DNA of 64,000 bases. Source: Methanomicrobiales archaeon (GTDB lineage: Archaea > Halobacteriota > Methanomicrobia > Methanomicrobiales > JACTUA01). The stretch is from the NCBI GenBank assembly GCA_030019205.1, contig JASEFH010000003.1, forward strand, positions 62,001 through 126,000, written 5' to 3'. The notes beneath the pieces are model-generated. The model was given only the letters and a program-made list of their open reading frames with translations, made no database searches and was not told where the DNA came from. Both the position numbers and the translations under genes were made by a program. This document shows positions 27,122 through 34,901 of the stretch, in pieces; position 1 is the first letter of the stretch; each line of letters starts with the position of its first letter.

Positions 27122-27406
27122 TCAGCTCGCAGACACTGCGGCGGGCTGTCCTCCCGCTCCCCGCTTCTTCACCGCCTCGTCGTAGACCAGCCAGTTCCGC
27201 TCCCACTCCGGGTTGCGGGTCCGCAGCTTCTCGAGAACCTGCTGGCGGATCTCGCCGGTGCTCACCCCTTCGCCTGCGCTCCGCTCGACGTCCCGCGCAA
27301 TCTCACGGGCGTACTCCGGCGGAGCCCCGGACTTCACGGCGCTCACGACGATCTTCTCCTGCATGAAGGGCTCCTGACTTCCATCTCTCTTCCGAACCAT
27401 TGCCAT
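27122..27406 (-). CDS. ATP-cone domain protein
   Basis: A 94-residue protein made almost entirely of an ATP-cone, the nucleotide-sensing domain of NrdR and ribonucleotide reductases. It opens V-R-K-R-D-G-S, then the E-K-I-V-V-S-A-V helix and D-V-E-R-S-A. Stand-alone ATP-cones probably act as nucleotide-responsive regulators, but no partner is adjacent. The ATG is preceded by GAGGTGATCC, an almost perfect complement to the archaeal 16S rRNA 3' end, and a TATA-like TTAAATA lies near 27451. Confidence 0.85.
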   Translation of the reverse strand: MAMVRKRDGSQEPFMQEKIVVSAVKSGAPPEYAREIARDVERSAGEGVSTGEIRQQVLEKLRTRNPEWERNWLVYDEAVKKRGAGGQPAAVSAS

Positions 27407-27630
27407 GGTGGATCACCTCGCAAGGCGACTATTCTCAATAGCTTCTAGTATTTAAGCGTTGAGGCAGGTCCCGCGCGGATCCTCCCCGCATTCCGCCGCC
27501 TCGACGGTTCGAACGGCGCCGGCAGCAGGGGCTGACGGGTCGGTGCGCCGATCGGTCGGGGGAGGGGAAGCATCGAGACCTCCGCGCGGCAGCCCGGTGC
27601 CGCCGGGAGAGGGTGTACCGTTCCCAGACA

Positions 27631-28800
27631 TCAGATCGCGAGGAATCCCTGCGGTGCGAGGCTGGTGGCGAGCGTCACCGCGTTGATATCCCGGTGCTCG
27701 ATCCAGGCGGCGGTCTCCTGGTTCCTCTCGTCCATCCAGTACTGCTCGATCGCCTCACCCAGCGGGGCGTATGCTGCCAGGGACTCGACCCGCCGCTGCA
27801 GAGAACCCGGGAACGACTCCCGGTTCTCCCCGACGAGGTGCTGCCGGAGAAGATCGGCTCCTTTGAGCCCGATCGAGAGCCCCAGTTCGCGGAAGGGCAG
27901 ACGGCACTCCGCCGGCAGGTGCAGGGTTCCACCTTCGGCGAAGGCCCGGAGGCCGCTCGAGGCGGCTGCCGCGACGGACTCCAGCAGGGATCCGTAGCGG
28001 AACCCTCCCGCGACGATCACCTGGGCGATTCGCGCCGCGTCGAAGAGGAGTCCGCCGATGCCGAGGGGATCAGAGGTCTCCCAGCGCATCCCCCGGCAGA
28101 TGGCAGCCATGTCGGCGATCTCCGCGGCGAGAGCCGGCTGCGGGGAGGCTCCCACGTCCCGCGCCGCCAGCTGCAGCTCGCTGTAGGTGACGAGGCCGTC
28201 GAGGGGATCGTGCTGTCCCATGGCGGCGACGAGCGGGCGGGTGAGGTCGATGCTCATCTTCCAGTACATCCGCTTCCGCCCGCCGGCGGGAGGGGCATAG
28301 ACGAACGCGGCGTGGGTCGTACGGGCAAGTTCCAGCGCCCAGCGGATGTATGTCGGATCTTCGAAGACCCGTGCGGTCCGGCCGAGCGCATGCATCCACT
28401 TGGTTGCGTAGTGGTAGTACTGGCCGTCCCGGTCCCACTCCCGGCGCTCGTCCGGGGCTTCGCCGGGACTGCGTTCGTTCAGGGGCTTTCCGATCCGCAG
28501 CCCGCCGGCGGTCGGATGGAGCTCGCCCTCCCGCCCGCTCAGGCCGCTGATCCAGCCGCAGCGGGGATCGTCGTCGCGGTGCCGCCCCAGGGTGTGGTGC
28601 ACCTGTCCGACGAGACGCAGGGCGAGGTTGCCGAAGGCCGCGTCCTGCGTGCGCCGGAACAGTTCCAGGAGCGTGCAGACGGCGAACGCATCCGTCCAGA
28701 GGTAGCGCCGCGGATGGGCGTCGGGCGGTGCAAGCCCGGTGCGGCGGGCAAAATCCAGCAGGATCTCCGAGACGTATGCATCGACCGCTGCAGGCTGCAC
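27631..28800 (-). CDS. Predicted six-hairpin (alpha/alpha-toroid) protein, function unknown
   Basis: A 389-residue soluble protein with repeated aromatic and Leu-rich helices (Y-L-W-T-D-A-F-A-V near 28, Y-Y-H-Y-A-T-K-W-M-H-A-L near 126) that resemble six-hairpin glycosidase folds. I recognise no catalytic signature with certainty. A TATA-like CTTTTTAA on the minus strand near 28826 is 26 nt before the ATG, suggesting a leaderless message. No signal peptide is visible, so it should be cytosolic. Confidence 0.65.
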   Translation of the reverse strand: MQPAAVDAYVSEILLDFARRTGLAPPDAHPRRYLWTDAFAVCTLLELFRRTQDAAFGNLALRLVGQVHHTLGRHRDDDPRCGWISGLSGREGELHPTAGGLRIGKPLNERSPGEAPDERREWDRDGQYYHYATKWMHALGRTARVFEDPTYIRWALELARTTHAAFVYAPPAGGRKRMYWKMSIDLTRPLVAAMGQHDPLDGLVTYSELQLAARDVGASPQPALAAEIADMAAICRGMRWETSDPLGIGGLLFDAARIAQVIVAGGFRYGSLLESVAAAASSGLRAFAEGGTLHLPAECRLPFRELGLSIGLKGADLLRQHLVGENRESFPGSLQRRVESLAAYAPLGEAIEQYWMDERNQETAAWIEHRDINAVTLATSLAPQGFLAI

Positions 28801-29046
28801 AGTCGCAACCTGTCTCCGGAGTTAAAAAGGTTAGCCGTGATCTAAAGCACCGATCGCCGATGCGCGGACGTCGCGCGACAGGCCGATAAATGCCGCTCTC
28901 GTTGCACCGTTTTCCTGGCAAATAGCACATGGAGGGCGGATCCGCATTCCCGGCGGAATCGAGGCTCCATCGCCGTCCGGACATCCCTCGATTGCGGCCT
29001 GCGCCGCGGAGCGTGTCCGAAATCGATCACGATTAATTATATTGGA

Positions 29047-29071
29047 TAATTTATAAATAATAAAATATATT
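29047..29071 (+). promoter_or_regulatory. AT-rich promoter of ppdK
   Basis: A run of A/T from about 29036 contains TTATAAATAA and AAATATATT. The second is centred 26 nt before the ATG at 29092, so the message is predicted to be leaderless and the earlier element may be an upstream enhancer or alternative TATA box. Confidence 0.6.
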
Positions 29072-29091
29072 ACCTGTGGGTCTCAGATACT

Positions 29092-31980
29092 ATGTACAGT
29101 GTTTCTGTGATGGATGTACAGAGCTCCACCAATGCTGACCCCCGATCTCCTGCGGAACGTGCGGGCAGGAGATGGGTATACGACTTTACCGAAGGCGACG
29201 GCCGGGACAGGATGCTCCTCGGCGGCAAAGGCGCGAACCTCTGCGAGATGACGCAGATCGGGATCAACGTCCCGCCCGGTTTCGTGATCACCACGGAGGC
29301 CTGCCGGGCCTACCTCGAGGATCCGGACCGCAACCTTCCCGCCGGTCTGCTCGGCCAGGTGCGCGCCGCCCTTGCCGCCGTCGAGGCAAAAACCGGGCGG
29401 CAGTTCGGCGGCAGGGATCACCCGCTCCTCGTCTCGGTCCGCTCCGGCTCCGCCCTCTCGATGCCGGGCATGATGGACACCATCCTCAACCTCGGGCTGA
29501 ATTCCGGGACGCTCCAGGGGCTGATCGCCGAGAGCGGGAACGAACGGTTCGGATACGACGCCTACCGCCGCTTCATCCAGCTCTTCGGCAAAGTCGCCCT
29601 GGGTGTCGCGGAGGAGAAGTTCGATGCCGAGTTCGAGGCGGTCAAGAGAGAGGGCGGCGTGAGAGAGGATCTGGAACTCACCGCCCGGCACCTGCGCGAG
29701 ATCGCCGATCGGTTCCTCCGGGTCGTCGAGAAGGAGACGGGGCGTCCGTTCCCCGCGGATCCCTGCGAGCAGCTGGAGATCGCAATCAAGGCGGTCTTCA
29801 ACTCCTGGATGGGGAAGCGCGCCGTGGACTACCGCCGTGAGTTCCGGATCACCCCCGAAATGGCGAACGGGACCGCGGTGAACGTAGTCGCCATGGTATT
29901 CGGCAACATGGGCGACGACTCCGCCACGGGCGTCGCCTTCACGCGGGACCCGGGCAGCGGCGAGAACGTCCTCTTCGGCGAGTACCTGACGAACGCCCAG
30001 GGCGAGGACGTGGTCGCCGGGGTTCGCACGCCGAAGCCCGTCGCAGCGCTGGCAGAAGAGATGCCGGACCTCTACCGCCAGCTCCTCGACCTCCGCGACC
30101 GCCTGGAGAGGCATTACCGCGAGGTCCAGGACTTCGAGTTCACCATCGAGAGAGGGGTTCTCTACTGCCTGCAGACCCGCAACGGCAAGATGAACGCCGC
30201 CGCCCTCGTCAAGACATCTGTCGATATGGTCAACGAGGGTCTCATCGACCGGCGCCGGGCGATCCTGCGGATCCCGCCGGAGCTGCTCGAGCAGCTCCTC
30301 TTCCCCCGCCTGGATCCCGAGGCGGATGCAGCCCCCGTCGCACGCGGACTCGCCGCATCCCCGGGGGCCGCGGCGGGCATCGCGGTCTTCGACGCCGACC
30401 GCGCCGAGAAGCTGGGGCGGGGCGGAGAGCGGGTGATCCTGGTCCGGGAGGAGACCAAGCCGGAGGACATCCACGGATTCTTCGCCTCCGAGGGCATCCT
30501 CACGAGCCGGGGCGGCAAGACCTCCCATGCCGCCGTCGTCGCGCGCGGCATGGGCAAACCCTGCGTCGCCGGCGCCGAGGGGATCCACGTGGACGTCTCG
30601 CTGCGGAGAGCGGTCGTCGGCGACCGCGAGTTCGAGGAAGGGGACCGCATCACCATCGACGGCACCACGGGGAACGTGTACATCGGCGAAGTCCCGATGA
30701 TCGAGGCGGAGTTCTCGCCGGAACTGGCCGTCCTCCTCTCCTGGGCGGACGAGATGGCGGGGCTCCAGGTGATGGCGAATGCGGATACGCCCGAGGATGC
30801 AGCGAGGGCCCTGAAGTTCGGCGCGATGGGCATCGGGCTCTGCCGCACGGAGCGGATGTTCAACGCAGCGGACCGCCTGCCGATCGTCGTGGAGATGATC
30901 GTCGCCGAGACCCGCGAGGACCGCCAGGCCGCCCTGAACCGTCTCCTCCCCGTACAGCGGGGGGACTTCAAGCGGATCTTCGAGATCATGGCGCCCCGGG
31001 CGGTCACCATCCGCCTCCTCGATCCCCCCATCCACGAGTTCCTGCCCACCGAGCAGCAGCTCGTCGACGAACTGGCCCAGCTGCGCCATCTCCGCGATGT
31101 CCTGCGCGGCATCAAGGTCCTCTCGGACACGGTGGACTTCATGTACCGCACCCGCGACGTGCACCCCGAGGTGCGGATCCCCGCAGAACCGTCGCTGGTG
31201 GAGGAGGCGATCGAGAAGAAGGAGTCCATGCTGAAGAAGGTCCGCGCCCTGCACGAGATCAACCCCATGCTGGGGCACCGCGGCGTGCGGCTCGGGCTCA
31301 CGTTCCCGGAGATCTACGCCATGCAGATCCGCGCCATCCTGGAGGCCGCCGCAGAATGCCAGAAGGCGGGCATCGAGGTGCACCCCGAGATCATGGCGCC
31401 CCAGGTCTGCACGGCCCAGGAGCTGAAGCGGGTGCGTGAATGGGTCGAGGAGATCCGGGCGGACGTGGAGAAGGCGAACGGGGTGCGGCTGGACGTCAGG
31501 TTCGGCTCCATGCTCGAGGTGGTCCGCGCCTGCCTGCGGGCCGACAACCTGGCGGAGGAGGCGGAGTTCTACTCCTTCGGCACCAACGACCTGACCCAGG
31601 CGACGTTCTCGTTCTCGCGCGAGGATGCGGAGAACAAGTTCCTGCCCATGTACAACCGCATGCACATCCTGCAGGACAACCCGTTCGAGGTCCTGGACGT
31701 GCGGGGCGTGGGCCGCCTGATGGAGCTGGCGGTGCGGTGGGGACGGGAGACCCGCCCGGAGATCAAGGTGGGCATCTGCGGGGAGCACGGCGGTCATCCG
31801 GATTCCATCCGCTTCTGCCACCGCATCGGGCTCTCCTACGTCTCCTGCTCCGCCTACCGCGTGCCCGTCGCCCGCCTGGCAGCCGCCCATGCCGCCATCC
31901 TGGAAGGAGACAGCCCCGTCGTCCGTCCGGGGCTCTCCCTCCCTGCCCCCTCGGGGATCCACGCAAACGGCAGCGTCTGA
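29092..31980 (+). CDS. ppdK: Pyruvate, phosphate dikinase
   Basis: Interconverts pyruvate, ATP and phosphate with PEP, AMP and pyrophosphate. The 962-aa protein has an N-terminal ATP-grasp region (L-L-G-G-K-G-A-N-L near 42, S-V-R-S-G-S near 123), the phosphohistidine domain with G-G-K-T-S-H-A-A (His479), and the PEP barrel with C-G-E-H-G-G (Cys896). Length is slightly over the usual 880-900 because of about 25 extra N-terminal residues and some C-terminal ones. The TATA spacing favours the full-length start; ATG 29110 is an alternative. Confidence 0.95.
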   Translation: MYSVSVMDVQSSTNADPRSPAERAGRRWVYDFTEGDGRDRMLLGGKGANLCEMTQIGINVPPGFVITTEACRAYLEDPDRNLPAGLLGQVRAALAAVEAKTGRQFGGRDHPLLVSVRSGSALSMPGMMDTILNLGLNSGTLQGLIAESGNERFGYDAYRRFIQLFGKVALGVAEEKFDAEFEAVKREGGVREDLELTARHLREIADRFLRVVEKETGRPFPADPCEQLEIAIKAVFNSWMGKRAVDYRREFRITPEMANGTAVNVVAMVFGNMGDDSATGVAFTRDPGSGENVLFGEYLTNAQGEDVVAGVRTPKPVAALAEEMPDLYRQLLDLRDRLERHYREVQDFEFTIERGVLYCLQTRNGKMNAAALVKTSVDMVNEGLIDRRRAILRIPPELLEQLLFPRLDPEADAAPVARGLAASPGAAAGIAVFDADRAEKLGRGGERVILVREETKPEDIHGFFASEGILTSRGGKTSHAAVVARGMGKPCVAGAEGIHVDVSLRRAVVGDREFEEGDRITIDGTTGNVYIGEVPMIEAEFSPELAVLLSWADEMAGLQVMANADTPEDAARALKFGAMGIGLCRTERMFNAADRLPIVVEMIVAETREDRQAALNRLLPVQRGDFKRIFEIMAPRAVTIRLLDPPIHEFLPTEQQLVDELAQLRHLRDVLRGIKVLSDTVDFMYRTRDVHPEVRIPAEPSLVEEAIEKKESMLKKVRALHEINPMLGHRGVRLGLTFPEIYAMQIRAILEAAAECQKAGIEVHPEIMAPQVCTAQELKRVREWVEEIRADVEKANGVRLDVRFGSMLEVVRACLRADNLAEEAEFYSFGTNDLTQATFSFSREDAENKFLPMYNRMHILQDNPFEVLDVRGVGRLMELAVRWGRETRPEIKVGICGEHGGHPDSIRFCHRIGLSYVSCSAYRVPVARLAAAHAAILEGDSPVVRPGLSLPAPSGIHANGSV

Positions 31981-32005
31981 TCCCGCTGACCCATTATTAT
32001 TCGCT

Positions 32006-32013
32006 CCTTTTTT
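32006..32013 (+). terminator. Probable T-run terminator of ppdK
   Basis: CCTTTTTT about 26 nt after the ppdK stop codon fits the oligo-T stops used by archaeal RNA polymerase. No hairpin precedes it. Confidence 0.4.
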
Positions 32014-32382
32014 ACGGAATACTGCCCCGGGTCCGGATCTTCCGTCATGCTTCCAGCCCGGCGATGTCGTGGAAGAGAATTTGCTCTTCGGGGGATACCC
32101 GAGAGAGTTCGTGCCTGTGAAATTGCCCCGATGCATGCAGGTGCCATCCATGTCTGCTGTACCAGGTTGGCAGCTGTGCTAACCGGCTGAATATCGCAGA
32201 TGCATCATACTCTCCTGTCTGCAGCGCCATCCCCAGAACGGGTCGCAAGAAGCTTCGCCGTCTGCCCGCGCCAACCGGGACCGGCGCGGGCACGGTCTCT
32301 GCAGCCGCGAGGGGGGAGGCGGGAAACGGCAGCACAGGCGCGAAGCGCAAGTATGATGGGAGAGGGTTCATAGTGATCGCAT
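32014..32382. other. Spacer between ppdK and the metalloid island
   Basis: About 370 bp. On the minus strand, 32045-32371 could encode 108 residues ending H-D-I-A-G-L-E-A; the last 60 residues are plausible protein but the N-terminus is Pro/Ala-rich, no promoter is evident and I recognise no family. I do not call it a gene. Confidence 0.35.
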
Positions 32383-32778
32383 ATGCCACCGCATTGCGAT
32401 ACACGGGACGGGCCTGTCGTGCAGGCTGCGAAGAGAGCCCTTCTCGCGAGGAACGCAAATTACATCCTGATCTGGGTGCCCCGGGAGGCGGAGGGCGAGG
32501 TGCGGCGCGCAGGGGAGGGAGCACCGTTCACGGGGTTGAAGCCCGCCGGGCTCGACGAAGGGCCCGTGGTGCCCCGCGCCGAGCGGGCTATCGAGACAGG
32601 GGATCCCCGAGAGGTGGTCGGGTTCGTCCTCCACGCCGTCGAGGAGGATCTGCAGCGGCGGTTTCGGGACGTGATGGCGAAGAAGCAGTACGCCGTGGAT
32701 GACGTGGAGGGCGGGCGGGCGTACGTGCAGGCATCTTCAACTTCATCGTCTACGCCCGCCACCTCCACGCATCGGTGA
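32383..32778 (+). pseudogene. Degraded DUF6448-family gene
   Basis: The start M-P-P-H-C-D-T-R-D-G-P-V-V and the block A-G-E-G-A-P-F-T-G-L-K-P-A-G-L are hallmarks I associate with DUF6448 proteins of unknown function. Here the stretch between W-V-P-R-E-A-E and R-R-A-G-E-G is much shorter than I recall for the family, suggesting an in-frame deletion of about 35-40 residues. Near 32730 the frame changes: the expected C-terminal aromatic helix (F-N-F-I-V-Y-A-R-H-L-H) continues in another frame to about 32790. A truncated but expressed protein cannot be excluded. Confidence 0.6.
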
Positions 32779-33084
32779 CGAAGGGACTGCACGAAAGCGG
32801 GGCGGCGGGCGCGGTCGGTCACCATCGCTGGCGGAGGGACGGGGATCTGCACCCCCTGCGGACTCTTCCCCCTTCTCCGCATCGTGCGCAGAACCGTTCG
32901 CCCGGGCGCAGCGGCGCGGAAGAACGTTGATTCAGGTTCCGGAGAAGACCTCTCCGGGGGGCTATTGCGCGTATCCCGCGATGGACTCCGCAGGGGGCTA
33001 TCGCACAAAGGGGGATAGCCCTGCGAAGATGCGGCTGGCTGCATCGGAGCGAGTTCTCGTTCCGATAGGATTTTGACAGAGCCG
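32779..33084. other. Spacer before arsM (convergent)
   Basis: About 300 bp between the DUF6448 remnant and the end of arsM. It contains a direct repetition of an AGGGGGCTAT motif (about 32955-33005). No gene is seen. Confidence 0.4.
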
Positions 33085-33915
33085 TTATTCCGGCTTCTTT
33101 CCGCTGATAAGGATGCTGGCGATGGACTCGCCGATCCCGCCGACCATCTCTTCCGGGATGCGCGGATCTCCGAGGATGGCCTGTGCCGTCGGATCGTTCT
33201 GCATGCAGTCGATCGACATGGGTGTCTCACCGAGGATGGTCACATCCTCGAATCCGGCATCTCTCACCCTGTCCACGTACTCCTCCTTCCCGATCGCCCC
33301 CGATATGCAGCCGACGTACGCGGCAGCCGATCGCAGGATCGCTTCCGGGAGCGGGCGTACGAGGGTGGTATCGGAGATCATCAGCCGACCGCCCGGTCTC
33401 AGCACGCGGAACGCCTCGCGGAAGACCTGGGATTTGTCGGGCGACAGGTTGATGACACAGTTGGAGATGATCACGTCCACGGAGTTGTCGGCGACCGGCA
33501 GGTGTTCGATCTCGCCGAGACGGAACTCAACGTTTGCGAATCCTCCCTTCCGTGCATTCTCCCGCGCCTTTGCAAGCATCTCCGGCGTCATGTCCACCCC
33601 GATCACCCGCCCCGCGGGACCCACCCGCCGGGCCGCCAGGAAGGCGTCGAACCCCGGGCCGGAACCCAGGTCCAGCACCGTCTCCCCCGGTTTGAGGGAA
33701 GCGAGCGCGACCGGGTTCCCGCACCCCAGGCCCAGGTTGGCCCCGGCCGGAACTCCCTTCAGATCCTCGTCCGCATAGCCGATCTTCCGGCTGATGGCAT
33801 CCGCGCTGTTCAAAGACCCGCAGCCGCATGTGCCGGGACCGCAGCAGGACTGCCGTCCCCGGGCTACCCTGGCGTAGCCCTCCCGCACCTTCTCTTTGAT
33901 CCGTTCGTCGGTCAT
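33085..33915 (-). CDS. arsM: Arsenite S-adenosylmethionine methyltransferase
   Basis: Methylates As(III) to methylated arsenicals in the cytosol. The 276-aa protein has a Rossmann AdoMet site (L-D-L-G-S-G-P-G near 81-88) and the three conserved arsenic cysteines Cys65, Cys153 and Cys203; the 50-residue spacing of the last two equals that of the characterised algal ArsM. An extra N-terminal Cys cluster (C24, C25, C30, C32) may also bind As(III). The ATG overlaps the stop of the upstream AbrB-like gene by 4 nt, so the two are co-translated. Confidence 0.95.
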   Translation of the reverse strand: MTDERIKEKVREGYARVARGRQSCCGPGTCGCGSLNSADAISRKIGYADEDLKGVPAGANLGLGCGNPVALASLKPGETVLDLGSGPGFDAFLAARRVGPAGRVIGVDMTPEMLAKARENARKGGFANVEFRLGEIEHLPVADNSVDVIISNCVINLSPDKSQVFREAFRVLRPGGRLMISDTTLVRPLPEAILRSAAAYVGCISGAIGKEEYVDRVRDAGFEDVTILGETPMSIDCMQNDPTAQAILGDPRIPEEMVGGIGESIASILISGKKPE

Positions 33916-34196
33916 CTGTTCGCCTCGTCTGACAGGACCCCGTTCACCATGGGTCCTACGACAGTCTTCACCGATTCGTTCAGCCGCTCGACCTTGAGCA
34001 GCATGATGCAGCAGACCTCGCCGTTCTTCTCCCAGCCGACCGCTGCGAGTTTCGTCCCGGCAGCGATTCCCGCCCGCGCCCGCAACTCTTTCGGGAGCAC
34101 CATCTGGCCCCGCTCGTCCACGCTCAGGATCGCTTCGAGCGTGCAGCGGCTCAGGGGCCCGGGCACCGGGCAGCAGGATTCTCCTGTCTCCTTCAT
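33912..34196 (-). CDS. AbrB-fold protein resembling HgcAB-associated HgcC
   Basis: A 94-residue protein. After an N-terminal C-C-P-V-P-G segment comes a SpoVT/AbrB swapped-hairpin domain ([19 protein letters not shown]), then W-E-K-N-G-E-V-C-C. This resembles the small protein annotated near hgcAB mercury-methylation genes; no hgcA or hgcB lies in this window. Here it is paired with arsM. The AbrB fold suggests DNA binding and the three cysteine pairs suggest metalloid sensing. Start 34196 fits a TATA-like TTATCATATG at about 34226-34235. Confidence 0.78.
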   Translation of the reverse strand: MKETGESCCPVPGPLSRCTLEAILSVDERGQMVLPKELRARAGIAAGTKLAAVGWEKNGEVCCIMLLKVERLNESVKTVVGPMVNGVLSDEANR

Positions 34197-34236
34197 GGTC
34201 TTGCCATGTACCATGGGATGCGGCATATGATAAATT

Positions 34237-34263
34237 TTCTGAATATTCTGCATATTCTGAAAT
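34237..34263 (-). promoter_or_regulatory. Three tandem 9-bp repeats upstream of the AbrB-arsM operon
   Basis: On the plus strand the three units read TTCTGAATA, TTCTGCATA and TTCTGAAAT without gaps. They lie directly upstream of the TATA-like element for the minus-strand operon starting at 34196. Phased repeats in this position are likely a binding site for a regulator, possibly the AbrB-like protein itself or ArsR. Confidence 0.55.
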
Positions 34264-34345
34264 TGTGGAGTGCCGCGGGGCGGGATTACGGACGGGTAAA
34301 AATGCGGATGGATGCCGCGGTGGATAAAAAAACGGATGGATCCTT

Positions 34346-34711
34346 TCAGGGATGGTTCAGGAGCCACGCCCGGCCCGCATCCGTGATCCCGTAGATGATC
34401 CAGTTCCCCTGCTGCTCGCTCGCCACAAATCCCGCCTGCCGGAGCACACCGAGGTGGTAGGAGAGCTTGGAGTCGGCGATCTGCAGGATCTCCCTGATCA
34501 CGCAGACGCAGAGGGGCTGCGAGAGAAGTGCGTAGAGGATGGTCAGGCGGATGGGATCCGAGAGCGCACCAAATTTTTTCCCTTCGCGTATGAGTTCATC
34601 CCGCTTCGGGATTCTCTCTTTCAGCCCTTCAATGCCGCCCATTTCCTGGAGCCTCTCTTTGATGGGCTCCGGCAGACCGGCCCAGCACGCCTTTGTCTTC
34701 ACGGACATCAA
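34346..34711 (-). CDS. arsR: ArsR-family metalloid-responsive repressor
   Basis: A 121-residue winged-helix repressor. The DNA-binding region reads [13 protein letters not shown]. The sequence P-L-C-V-C-V-I-R-E near residues 66-74 is the As(III)/Sb(III) sensor (E-L-C-V-C-D in classical ArsR). It is divergent from the permease at 34902, and an operator-like palindrome covers its predicted transcription start. Its message should be leaderless, starting at ATG 34711 or 34708. Confidence 0.92.
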   Translation of the reverse strand: MMSVKTKACWAGLPEPIKERLQEMGGIEGLKERIPKRDELIREGKKFGALSDPIRLTILYALLSQPLCVCVIREILQIADSKLSYHLGVLRQAGFVASEQQGNWIIYGITDAGRAWLLNHP

Positions 34712-34713
34712 TA

Positions 34714-34731
34714 TTTCAAGTTATTGTGAAA
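34714..34731. promoter_or_regulatory. Operator-like palindrome 1 (arsR side)
   Basis: TTTCAAGTTATTGTGAAA, with arms TTTCA and TGAAA, lies between the TATA box and the arsR start codon, where bound repressor would block transcription initiation. It matches the second site in 11 of 18 positions, including TTTCAA and TGAAA. Confidence 0.7.
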
Positions 34732-34736
34732 TGCGA

Positions 34737-34748
34737 AGATATATAATC
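34737..34748. promoter_or_regulatory. Bidirectional TATA box between arsR and the permease gene
   Basis: AGATATATAATC is AT-symmetric and could serve both strands, with starts predicted about 26 nt away on each side: near 34714 on the minus strand and near 34768 on the plus strand. Both fall inside palindromes. Confidence 0.6.
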
Positions 34749-34764
34749 TATGGTGGGTATGTTA

Positions 34765-34782
34765 TTTCAACATAATTTGAAA
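34765..34782. promoter_or_regulatory. Operator-like palindrome 2 (permease side)
   Basis: TTTCAACATAATTTGAAA has perfect 6-bp arms around 6 bp. It covers the transcription start predicted for the plus-strand operon. The same TTCAA-N6-TTGAA core recurs at 48010-48027 and 62604-62621. Confidence 0.7.
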
Positions 34783-34901
34783 CTTCGACAATCACCCGGA
34801 GACGACGGAGAAGATGATGCGGCGGAATACACAGGGGGAGTCCTCTACGGTAACACCATACCGGCATCGAACAGGGCAGGAACTCGACGGAGGGCACAGG
34901 G

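Noticed and set aside
29083-32151. A 1022-codon open frame on the minus strand
   Set aside because: Antisense shadow of ppdK, rich in His, Asp and Arg, with no family resemblance.
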